Below are positions 1 to 6,233 of a stretch of 6,233 bases of DNA, one piece after another. The translations under genes and the position numbers were made by a program. The stretch lies in assembly GCA_004195315.1 (NCBI GenBank), contig SDWL01000128.1:1-6233 (forward strand). The letters are read 5' to 3'. The notes below the pieces were generated by a model. That model searched no databases, had not been told where the DNA came from, and saw nothing but the letters and a program-made list of their open reading frames with translations. The number at the start of each line of letters is the position of its first letter. Position 1 is the stretch's first letter. This stretch comes from Lutibacter sp. (GTDB lineage: Bacteria > Bacteroidota > Bacteroidia > Flavobacteriales > Flavobacteriaceae).

Positions 1-277
1 CTACATGCACTTTAGACAAAGTTCTTTGTTGTTTGTTAAATTCAGCTACAGAATTGAATAAATGGTCTGCCTTTTCTTTTGGCACAAATGCATAGAAAAT
101 TATAGATTGACTTTCATTCATTTCACTAGCAAACCAATTGTCTCCAACTGATTCTTCGGTTAAATCTCTAAATCCTTTTACATCTGTGTATGAAAAAGTA
201 GTTATTGCAGATTTTTTCAACAAGAATTTAATATCTTTTTCAAATGCAGCAATGGCTGTTATATTTAGTAATTTCAT
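1..277 (-). CDS. PII-like small protein, partial (C-terminus cut by window edge)
   Basis: The frame opens at ATG 277 and stays open to base 1, giving 92 codons with no stop. Seen: the order of predicted elements is strand (residues 2-9), helix (11-22), strand (25-34), a polar loop (35-56), strand (57-65), helix (67-83) and strand (87-92). This is the beta-alpha-beta-beta-alpha-beta order of PII/GlnB. The segment ITTFSYTDVKGF (25-36) resembles the E. coli GlnB stretch ITGMTVTEVKGF just before the T-loop. The loop here contains W48 and no clear uridylylation Tyr. PII proteins are about 100-112 residues, so only a short tail is missing, probably including the Arg residues that bind nucleotide. 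Known: PII-like proteins, including the PII-NG and DUF3240 types, occur beside RND efflux genes. Inferred: a cytoplasmic trimeric sensor that modulates the upstream pump. It starts 64 nt after the RND stop, with a hairpin between them. The leader (AAAAAAGATAACTT before ATG) is A-rich and lacks a Shine-Dalgarno, as is normal in Bacteroidota. Ligand unknown. Confidence 0.72.
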   Translation of the reverse strand, partial: MKLLNITAIAAFEKDIKFLLKKSAITTFSYTDVKGFRDLTEESVGDNWFASEMNESQSIIFYAFVPKEKADHLFNSVAEFNKQQRTLSKVHV

Positions 278-301
278 AAGTTATCTTTTTTAGAATTTAA
301 A

Positions 302-336
302 GTTTCAGGTATAGTATTTTGTACTAAACCTGAAAC
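302..336 (-). terminator. Intercistronic hairpin, possible terminator or attenuator
   Basis: GTTTCAGGT (302-310) and ACCTGAAAC (328-336) are perfect 9-bp inverted arms. Inside them TAGTA (312-316) pairs with TACTA (322-326) after one A-A mismatch, leaving a 5-nt loop. In the direction of transcription the hairpin is followed by TTTAAATTCT, a broken U-tract. It begins 5 nt after the RND stop codon and ends 24 nt before the PII-like start. It could end or weaken transcription after the pump genes, or protect the 3' end of the pump mRNA. The dyad itself is certain; its function is inferred. The weak U-tract argues against a fully efficient intrinsic terminator. Confidence 0.55.
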
Positions 337-341
337 AATAA

Positions 342-3300
342 TTATTTTTCCCATTTATTTTTCTCAGTCATATAGTAAATCATTGGTACTACAATCAGGG
401 TTAGCAATGTAGAAACAATGGCTCCGGCTACTAATGATATTGCCAATCCTTGAAAAATTGGATCGAACAATATAATAGAAGCTCCAATTACAACGGCACC
501 TGTTGTTAATAAAATTGGAGTAGTTCTTACAGCTCCAGCATCAATAATTGCTTGTTTTAAAGGTATTCCATCGTTTAATCTAATTTCTATAAAGTCAATT
601 AATAAAACCGAATTTCTCACCATTACACCAGCTAAAGCAATCATTCCAATAAATGATGTTGCAGTAAAAAACGCATCAAATAACCAGTGACCTAATACAA
701 TTCCTACTAATGAAAGCGGAATAGCTAGCATCATTACCAATGGTGTTTTAAAGTTTTGAAACCAACCTACAATCAGCATATAAATAATGATTATAACTAC
801 TAAAAATGCAGTTCCTAAGTCTCTGAAAACTTCCAAAGTAATTTGCCATTCTCCATCCCATTTCACAGCAAAATCACTTTCATCAGATGGTTGTTCTAAA
901 TACAATTCATTAAGTTTATAACCTTTAGGTAATTCAATTTTTTGTAATTTTTCTTTCATTCCCAAAATTGCATAAACCGGACTTTCTAACCCACCAGCCA
1001 TATCAGCTGTAATATAAACAACTTGTTTTTGATCTTTTCTGAAAATGGTTTTTTGTAAAGTATCTTGTTTTATGCTAACCAAATCACTTATTGGAACAAG
1101 ATTACCTTGATTCCCTTTAATTTTGATATTTAGAATATCTTGTAAACTGGTTTTATCAGCATCTGTTATAGATAAAACAATATCAACTTGGTCAAATGAA
1201 TTTTCATCATATAAATTAGAAATTGGATATTCTTTTAATAAGTATGTTAAATTTGCTACTACTTGTTGCGGAGCAATTCCATTCAACATTGCTTTTTCTT
1301 TATCAACTTCCAATTTATATTCAATTTGAACATCTTCAACCATCCAGTCAATATCAACAACATCAGTAGTGTTTTCTAAGATTTCTTTAACCTGATAGGC
1401 TACTTTTATTTGCTCTTTGTAATCTGGACCATAAACTTCAGCTACAAGTGTAGATAAAACAGGTGGCCCAGGCGGAACTTCAACTAATTTTACATTTCCG
1501 TTGTGTTTTTTTGAAATCTTTTGAATTTCAGCGCGCACTTTTTTAGCTATGTCATGACTTTGTAAATCACGTTCACCTTTAGGTAATAAATTAACTTGAA
1601 TATCGGCCATATTACTTCCTCCACGTATATCATAATGACGAACTAAACCGTTAAAAGTAATAGGTGCTGAGGTGCCAATATAGTTTTGATAATTTATCAC
1701 TTCTGGAACTGTAGATAAATACTGTGCAATTTCTTTTGTTACTGCTGCAGTTCTTTCTAAAGTAGTTCCTTCAGGCATATCAATTACAACCTGAAACTCA
1801 TTTTTATTGTCAAAAGGTAACATTTTTACAGCTACAGATTTAGTAAAAAACATTAACACAGATCCTATTAACAAGATTCCAGTAATACCCAACATTACCC
1901 ATCTCTTTTTACTACTATCTAAAAGTGGCTGCTCTGTTTTTTTGTAGATTTTATATATCCATCCAGATTCTAAATTTTCTTCTTCCTCTTTATGCTTTTG
2001 TTCCTCTTTTTCTTGTAATAAATGATATCCTAAATATGGAGTAACGGTTAATGCTACAAATAAAGAAAGTATCATTGCAATTGAAGCTCCAATTGGCATT
2101 GGACTCATATAAGGTCCCATCATACCTGATACAAAAGCCATTGGTAAGATTGCTGCAATTACAGTAAAGGTGGCTAAAATTGTTGGGTTTCCTACTTCAT
2201 TAATAGCATAAATAGCAGCTTGTTTAAAGGGCAATCGTTTCATTTTAAAATGCCTATGCATATTCTCTGCTATAATAATACTGTCATCTACAACTATACC
2301 TACAACAAAAACCAAGGCAAAAAGAGTAATTCTATTTAAAGTATAACCTAATAAATAATAACTAAATAAAGTTAAAGCAAATGTTAATGGAACTGAGAAA
2401 AACACCACCAATCCACCACGCCATCCCATAGCAAGCATTACTAAAATAGTTACAGCCAAAATAGCAACACCTAAATGAAGTAATAATTCACCAACTTTAT
2501 GTGAAGCCGTTTCTCCATAATTTCTTGTAACTTCTACCTTAACGTCTGAAGGAATTAGGTGAAGTTTTAACTGGTCTACTTTCTGTAAAATCTTTTCTGA
2601 AATTTTCATTGCATCAGCACCTTTTACTTTTGCTACTGAAAGTGTTACTGCTGAATATTCTCCAGGATTTTTTGCAAATTTTTCATTTTCTTTTCCATAA
2701 CCAAAAGATACATAGTTTGATGGTGTAGAAGGCCCATCTATAATTTCTGCTACTTGTTTTAAATACACAGGCATATTTTTATAAACTCCAACAACTAAAT
2801 TGTTTACATCTTCAGCAGAAGTTAAAAATTTACCCGTAGTAATTAAATATTCCTGATCACCTGTTAAAAAACTTCCAGATTGTGAACTGCTATTATTGGC
2901 TTGTATCATTTGCATAATACCTAGTGCATCTACACCATTTTCAGCCATTTTATCTTTATCCAAAACTACTTTTAACTGACGGTTTCTACCACCAATTACT
3001 TTAGTTATAGAAACGTCTTTTACCTTTTCTATTTCTGAAACTACTTCTTCAGCAATTTGTCTAATTTGAAAATCATCATAATTCTCACTCCAAAAGGTAA
3101 GTCCAAGCATTGGAACATCATCAATAGAACGTGTTTTTACTAAAGGTTGCGTAACACCTGGAGGAAACATTCCTTGATGTCTCATTAGTTCATCGTACAA
3201 TTTAACGTATGAATCTTCAGTGTTTTCACCCACGTAAAATTGAACAATCATCATAGATTGTCCGCTCATAGCAATGCTATGCACGTGCTGAACACCTTTT

Positions 3301-3536
3301 ATATTAGAAATAATTTTCTCTAATGGCTTTACAACACGACTTTCAATTTCCGTTGGACTTGCTCCAGGATAACCAACTAAAACATCGGCCATTGGAACAA
3401 TAATTTGTGGTTCTTCTTCTCTCGGAATTAGAAAAGAACTATAAATACCAATTGCCATCAAGGCAACCATTAAAAGAATGGTTAATTTTGAATTGATGAA
3501 AACATTGGCTATTTTACCTGATATACCTTCTTGCAT
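342..3536 (-). CDS. RND efflux permease, HAE-like (AcrB superfamily)
   Basis: Inner-membrane proton antiporter of a tripartite efflux system, 1064 residues (the AcrB family is usually about 1000-1100). The expected plan is visible: TM1 at about 15-35; a large periplasmic loop to about 348 with PREEEPQI at 38-45 just after TM1; TM2-TM6 at about 350-506; a charged cytoplasmic linker (508-523); TM7 at about 547-565; a second periplasmic loop to about 905; and TM8-TM12 at about 907-1052. TM4 carries the Asp pair D417-D418 in GIVVDDSIIIAEN, the proton-relay residues of HAE pumps. CusA/CzcA metal pumps have a single Asp (VDAAIVMIEN) here. At the position of the AcrB TM10 Lys (K940) there is Arg, R974, in VMVRNSVLLIDF. 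No frameshift is seen. The start sits at the cytoplasmic N-terminus just before TM1, 14 nt after the structured element. The adaptor gene precedes it and a PII-like gene follows. Substrate (drug, dye, lipid, solvent or other) cannot be assigned. Confidence 0.96.
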   Translation of the reverse strand: MQEGISGKIANVFINSKLTILLMVALMAIGIYSSFLIPREEEPQIIVPMADVLVGYPGASPTEIESRVVKPLEKIISNIKGVQHVHSIAMSGQSMMIVQFYVGENTEDSYVKLYDELMRHQGMFPPGVTQPLVKTRSIDDVPMLGLTFWSENYDDFQIRQIAEEVVSEIEKVKDVSITKVIGGRNRQLKVVLDKDKMAENGVDALGIMQMIQANNSSSQSGSFLTGDQEYLITTGKFLTSAEDVNNLVVGVYKNMPVYLKQVAEIIDGPSTPSNYVSFGYGKENEKFAKNPGEYSAVTLSVAKVKGADAMKISEKILQKVDQLKLHLIPSDVKVEVTRNYGETASHKVGELLLHLGVAILAVTILVMLAMGWRGGLVVFFSVPLTFALTLFSYYLLGYTLNRITLFALVFVVGIVVDDSIIIAENMHRHFKMKRLPFKQAAIYAINEVGNPTILATFTVIAAILPMAFVSGMMGPYMSPMPIGASIAMILSLFVALTVTPYLGYHLLQEKEEQKHKEEEENLESGWIYKIYKKTEQPLLDSSKKRWVMLGITGILLIGSVLMFFTKSVAVKMLPFDNKNEFQVVIDMPEGTTLERTAAVTKEIAQYLSTVPEVINYQNYIGTSAPITFNGLVRHYDIRGGSNMADIQVNLLPKGERDLQSHDIAKKVRAEIQKISKKHNGNVKLVEVPPGPPVLSTLVAEVYGPDYKEQIKVAYQVKEILENTTDVVDIDWMVEDVQIEYKLEVDKEKAMLNGIAPQQVVANLTYLLKEYPISNLYDENSFDQVDIVLSITDADKTSLQDILNIKIKGNQGNLVPISDLVSIKQDTLQKTIFRKDQKQVVYITADMAGGLESPVYAILGMKEKLQKIELPKGYKLNELYLEQPSDESDFAVKWDGEWQITLEVFRDLGTAFLVVIIIIYMLIVGWFQNFKTPLVMMLAIPLSLVGIVLGHWLFDAFFTATSFIGMIALAGVMVRNSVLLIDFIEIRLNDGIPLKQAIIDAGAVRTTPILLTTGAVVIGASIILFDPIFQGLAISLVAGAIVSTLLTLIVVPMIYYMTEKNKWEK

Positions 3537-3550
3537 AATTTTATATTTTT

Positions 3551-3640
3551 GGGCGTTACCCTGTTAAAAAAAACAGGGTCGGGCTATTCGTTTCAATCTT
3601 TTTTTATAAAAAAAAGTATTTCCACTTCTATCCCTAACGC
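3551..3640 (-). repeat. Structured intercistronic element (three-way junction), likely a dispersed flavobacterial repeat or RNA motif
   Basis: This 90-nt block fills most of the 114-nt adaptor-RND gap. Seen on the plus strand: an outer stem GCGTTA (3553-3558) with TAACGC (3635-3640); a first hairpin CCCTGTT (3559-3565) with AACAGGG (3572-3578) closing an all-A loop; GGG (3581-3583) able to pair with CCC (3632-3634) next to the outer stem; and a second hairpin C-T7 (3598-3605) with A7-G (3609-3616). Together these make a three-way junction. Read on the transcribed strand it starts GCGTTAGGGAT and ends GGGTAACGCCC with AGCCCGACCC inside. From memory, that framework recurs in intergenic regions of Flavobacterium and relatives, with variable hairpin sequence. 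It may correspond to the Rfam Flavo-1 RNA, but I could not check. There is no U-tract on the transcript side, so it does not look like a terminator. Confidence 0.65.
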
Positions 3641-3650
3641 AAATTTTAGT

Positions 3651-4727
3651 TTACTGAATACTAACTTTTGCTCCGTTGTACAATTTTCCGTCGGCAGAAA
3701 CAATGTATTGTTCGTTAGCTGATAAACCAGATAATACTTCTACTTGATCACCGAAAGATTTTCCTATTCTTAACCATCTTAATATGGCAACATTTTCATT
3801 TCCTATTGTGTAAACTCCAGTAAGTTGACCTTGATGTAACAGAACACTTTGTGGAACTAAAACCATTTTCTTTTTAGTATCAGTAATTTTTTCAATAGGA
3901 AATTGTACAGATGTGTACATACCTGATAACAATTTTACTTCAGTTTTGTCTAAAAGTACTTTAACTAAATATTGTCCACCAGTGTTTTTTGCTGAGGTAC
4001 TAACTTCAGTTACTTTACCTATAATTAGTTGATTTGTAGATTTTAGAACAACATTTACATTTGTTCCTTTTTTTATGGATGTAATTTCAAATTCAGGAAC
4101 CATTGAAATTATTTGATAGTTCCCAGGTGTTTCTATACTAATTAGAGGCATTCCAGGATTAGCCATATCGCCCTTATTTACAAATTTACCTGTAATAACA
4201 CCACTAAAAGGAGCTGTAATATTTGAATACGATAATTGTGCATTTACTTGATTCTTCATTTGATTTGCCGCTTCTAAGCGTGCTTTAGCCATTTCGTAAT
4301 TTGCAGAAATATCATCCATTTCTTTTTGTGATGCGCTATTATCTTTAAATAAAGCGGTAAATCTATGGTAATCTTTTTCAGCATTATTAAATGCAGCAGA
4401 AGCTTCTAAAATTGAAGCATCAACTTGTGCTTTTTGGGCTGAAATATCAGCACTATTAATACTTATTAATAATTGCCCCTTTGATACTTTATCACCAACA
4501 TTAACGGAAATGTTATTTATAAAACCCATCATACGAGTGCTAAGGTTAGCATTTTGAACGGCTTCAACTTTTCCACTAGCAGAAATAAACGAGTTACTTT
4601 CTGAAGATGGTGTACTTACTTTAACATTTACAGTTGCTCTAGTATCAGCTACTGTCTTTTTTTCTTTTCCACAACTAGTTGTAAAAATTAGTGTTACTAT
4701 TGCTATTATTCTTAGAATGTTTTTCAT
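3651..4727 (-). CDS. RND periplasmic adaptor (membrane-fusion) lipoprotein, HlyD/AcrA family
   Basis: This 358-residue adaptor links the RND permease to the TolC-like channel across the periplasm. Residues 1-18 are a lipoprotein signal (K2, hydrophobic 4-15, lipobox TTSC) with the lipidated Cys at 19. Next come the first half of the lipoyl domain (about 58-95, with VGDKVSKGQLL), an alpha-hairpin (about 97-165) rich in Ala, Lys, Glu and Gln, and the second lipoyl half (about 167-200, SYSNITAPFSGVITG and NKGDMANPGMPL, a classic adaptor signature). A beta-barrel (about 203-283) and a membrane-proximal domain (about 285-358) follow. The length is typical of short AcrA/MexA-like adaptors. After Cys19 the sequence is GKEKK. 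It lacks the acid-rich surface-export signal known for Bacteroidota lipoproteins, which fits retention facing the periplasm. The ATG at 4727 is placed right for the signal peptide. The gene lies 52 nt after the outer-membrane gene and 114 nt before the permease, so it is probably cotranscribed with both. Confidence 0.95.
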   Translation of the reverse strand: MKNILRIIAIVTLIFTTSCGKEKKTVADTRATVNVKVSTPSSESNSFISASGKVEAVQNANLSTRMMGFINNISVNVGDKVSKGQLLISINSADISAQKAQVDASILEASAAFNNAEKDYHRFTALFKDNSASQKEMDDISANYEMAKARLEAANQMKNQVNAQLSYSNITAPFSGVITGKFVNKGDMANPGMPLISIETPGNYQIISMVPEFEITSIKKGTNVNVVLKSTNQLIIGKVTEVSTSAKNTGGQYLVKVLLDKTEVKLLSGMYTSVQFPIEKITDTKKKMVLVPQSVLLHQGQLTGVYTIGNENVAILRWLRIGKSFGDQVEVLSGLSANEQYIVSADGKLYNGAKVSIQ

Positions 4728-4779
4728 TTTTATAGAATTTTAAAATCTTTTATGTTTTTGTTTTAAATGTAAGATGAAC

Positions 4780-6090
4780 TTATTTTGTTAAAAATTCTAC
4801 GTAAGCTTTCGTGAAGTTGTAATTGAAAACTGTTTGTAGATATTCTAATTGTTTTTGTAAATATTGAGTTTCAGAAATTAACAAATCGGATGTTTTTTCT
4901 AAACCTTGTTCAAATCTGTTAGATCTAATTCTCAATGCTTCGTTTGATTGTTGAACGGCTAAACTGGTAAGTTTTAATTTGTTTTCAGCATCTTTTAATT
5001 GGCGTTTGGCTTTGTTAAATTCAAGCTGACTTTGATTTTTGTATTGATCTAAACTTAGTTCAGCTTTGTCTAATTCAGCTTTGCTTTTTTGTGTTTTACC
5101 TTCACGTTTAAAGCCATCAAAAACATTCCAAGATAGTTGAGCGCCAACTAAATAACCTTTAGCGTTTGTACCAAACAATTTATCATCATACAATTCATAA
5201 CTTCCAAAAGCATTTAATTTAGGTAAATAGCTCATTTTATTAGCTTTATGAATGTTAGTATATGCTTCAGAACTTTTTTCCATAGCTTCAATATCAGCTC
5301 TGTTAGCTGAAAGCTGCTCATTGTATAAGTCTACATTTATTAGAGCTTCAAGATTTGTAGAAGGTTTTAAAGTTGCATCATTATTTTCTCCCATTAAAAA
5401 CAATAAATAGTCTGAAGCATTTTTAACGTTACTTTTTGTAGTTAATAATTGATTTTCTACTTCGGTAACATGAACTTCAACCGAAAGAATATCTGCTTTT
5501 TGCATATAGCCTTGTTTAAAGTTATTATCAGCTATTTTTTTATTTTCTAGAGCAGCTTCTTTTGCTTTTTTAAGTACTTCAACAGCTTTATAAGCAACTT
5601 GTAATTGCATATATGCTTTAGTAACTTCTAATTTTATATAATCAGCTGTTCTTAACGATTGTAATTCAACCGCACTCATTTTTGCTTTAGCTGCTTTTCG
5701 CATAAATATACCGTCTGCATTGAAAATTGGTTGTTGAACTTCAATTTTTGTTGAGAAATTTTTTATTCCATTAGGGTCATTTAAAAGTGCAGGATTAAAA
5801 TCTGCCTGGGTTAAAATTTCCTGATTTAGTTTTGATCCAAATGCCATTAAAGGATTGGTAGTTGTAATTGCAGTATGAGATACCGTTATGTTTGGTAAAA
5901 AAATAGCCTTACTTTGGTTGTAATCTGCCTTTGCAGCATTGTAATCTTGTTCAGAAATTTTAATGGTATGGTTGTTCTTTTCAACCTGAGTTAAAACTTC
6001 ATCAAAAGAAATTGATTGTTCTTGCTGAGCATTAATAATTAGAAAGTTAAAAATGAATAGTAGAAATAATAAGTAAAAATGAACTCGCAT
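4780..6090 (-). CDS. TolC-family outer-membrane efflux protein (OEP)
   Basis: Outer-membrane exit duct of the pump, acting as a trimer whose periplasmic helical barrel docks on the adaptor. From ATG 6090 it has 436 residues. Residues 1-21 are a signal peptide (R2, a long Leu/Phe/Ile core, cut after INA before QQ). The body shows the two OEP repeats: FLPNITVSHT (64-73) pairs with YLPKLNAFGSY (288-298); VQQPIFN (118-124) pairs with LSWNVFDG (319-326), the beta-barrel strands; and FKQGYMQKADILSVEV (191-206) pairs with FEQGLEKTSDLLISET (393-408). Long amphipathic coiled-coil helices lie between them. A longer frame exists from ATG 6171, but it would put 27 residues ahead of the signal peptide and would start upstream of the best promoter match. 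The 6090 start is therefore preferred. The leader just before it is A-rich (CTAAAAACAAAAACT). This is the first gene of the operon; the adaptor starts 52 nt beyond its stop. Confidence 0.94.
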   Translation of the reverse strand: MRVHFYLLFLLFIFNFLIINAQQEQSISFDEVLTQVEKNNHTIKISEQDYNAAKADYNQSKAIFLPNITVSHTAITTTNPLMAFGSKLNQEILTQADFNPALLNDPNGIKNFSTKIEVQQPIFNADGIFMRKAAKAKMSAVELQSLRTADYIKLEVTKAYMQLQVAYKAVEVLKKAKEAALENKKIADNNFKQGYMQKADILSVEVHVTEVENQLLTTKSNVKNASDYLLFLMGENNDATLKPSTNLEALINVDLYNEQLSANRADIEAMEKSSEAYTNIHKANKMSYLPKLNAFGSYELYDDKLFGTNAKGYLVGAQLSWNVFDGFKREGKTQKSKAELDKAELSLDQYKNQSQLEFNKAKRQLKDAENKLKLTSLAVQQSNEALRIRSNRFEQGLEKTSDLLISETQYLQKQLEYLQTVFNYNFTKAYVEFLTK

Positions 6091-6112
6091 AGTTTTTGTT
6101 TTTAGTATGGAA

Positions 6113-6120
6113 CAAAAGTA
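6113..6120 (-). promoter_or_regulatory. Candidate Bacteroidota -7 promoter element for the efflux operon
   Basis: On the minus strand this reads TACTTTTG, an exact match to the Bacteroidota primary-sigma -7 consensus TAnnTTTG. It lies 22 nt upstream of the preferred ATG at 6090, predicting transcription from about 6105-6108 and a leader of roughly 15-18 nt. The -33 element is weak: about 20 nt upstream there is only TTTATTACAGTTAAAG, with no clean TTG. Short AT-rich motifs arise by chance in this genome, so support comes mainly from its position before the first gene. Confidence 0.5.
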
Positions 6121-6214
6121 ATTGAGGTTGTACACTTTAACTGTAATAAAGAGCACAGACTTGTGTAACATTTACTACATTAAATTCAAAAAAATAGACG
6201 AATAGGCTCTATTT

Positions 6215-6233
6215 CTGTCTCTTATACACATCT
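6215..6233. other. Nextera (Tn5 mosaic end) sequencing-adapter remnant
   Basis: The last 19 bases, CTGTCTCTTATACACATCT, are identical to the Nextera transposase adapter (Tn5 19-bp mosaic end), the sequence trimmed from read ends in tagmentation libraries. Its position exactly at the sequence end indicates untrimmed adapter in the assembly rather than a genomic Tn5 end. Bases 6215-6233 should be removed before annotation or comparison. Confidence 0.95.

Noticed and set aside
1123..1329. 68-codon open frame on the plus strand
   Set aside because: It lies wholly inside the RND permease gene on the other strand, has no family features, and its composition is that of an antisense shadow.
342..3536. 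CusA/CzcA-type heavy-metal permease
   Set aside because: The TM4 motif is GIVVDDSIIIAEN with two Asp, as in HAE pumps, rather than the single-Asp metal-pump motif. No Met- or His-rich metal clusters are seen in the adaptor or permease.
3558..3579. Intrinsic terminator after the adaptor gene
   Set aside because: The stem is good, but on the transcribed strand it is followed by AACGCCCAAAAA rather than a U-tract, and it is part of a larger three-way structure. The permease also needs transcription from upstream.
3531..3722. 63-codon open frame on the plus strand
   Set aside because: It spans the structured intercistronic element and the ends of two convincing genes. The sequence is low-complexity Ser/Phe/Asn with no recognisable domain.
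6162..6179. Regulator operator dyad upstream of the operon
   Set aside because: Only GTAA-N3-TTAC is perfect; the outer TGT/ACA pairing needs a bulge. So short a dyad is expected by chance in AT-rich DNA and there is no regulator gene in view to support it.
6215..6233. Biological Tn5/IS50 transposon end
   Set aside because: Only the 19-bp engineered mosaic end is present, exactly at the sequence terminus. This is the signature of an untrimmed Nextera adapter.
1..6233. CRISPR array, tRNA or rRNA genes, integrase or toxin-antitoxin genes
   Set aside because: No direct-repeat array, RNA gene signature or such coding sequence is visible; the genes of the efflux cluster and their short gaps account for the window.

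Overview
The window is AT-rich. It has the features of a Bacteroidota genome, most likely a flavobacterium: A-rich leaders without Shine-Dalgarno sequences, a candidate promoter matching the Bacteroidota -7 consensus TAnnTTTG, a short lipobox ending in a lipidated Cys, and protein sequences that read like flavobacterial efflux components. The genus cannot be fixed from the sequence alone.

All genes lie on the minus strand and run in the same direction, so the transcript reads from high to low coordinates. The layout is: a promoter region (about 6091-6214); a TolC-type outer-membrane efflux protein (4780-6090); a lipoprotein membrane-fusion/adaptor protein (3651-4727); a 114-nt gap almost filled by a 90-nt structured repeat-like element (3551-3640); an RND permease of the drug/proton antiport (HAE-like) type (342-3536); a 64-nt gap holding a strong hairpin (302-336); and the first 92 codons of a small PII-like protein (1-277), cut by the window edge.

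The three large genes form a complete tripartite efflux pump. The RND trimer in the inner membrane uses the proton gradient, the lipid-anchored adaptor bridges the periplasm, and the TolC-like trimer opens to the outside. The substrate cannot be read from the sequence. The TM4 Asp-Asp pair argues for an HAE-type pump rather than a CusA/CzcA metal pump. The fourth gene shows the PII fold order and a T-D-V-K-G-F segment like the GlnB segment before the T-loop, so it may be a small sensor or regulator that acts on the pump.

The last 19 bases (6215-6233) are identical to the Nextera Tn5 mosaic-end adapter sequence. They are almost certainly a library artefact, so real genomic sequence ends at about 6214. 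The most interesting items are the PII-like protein tied to an RND pump, the three-way-junction element inside the operon, and the hairpin that could separate pump expression from PII-like gene expression.
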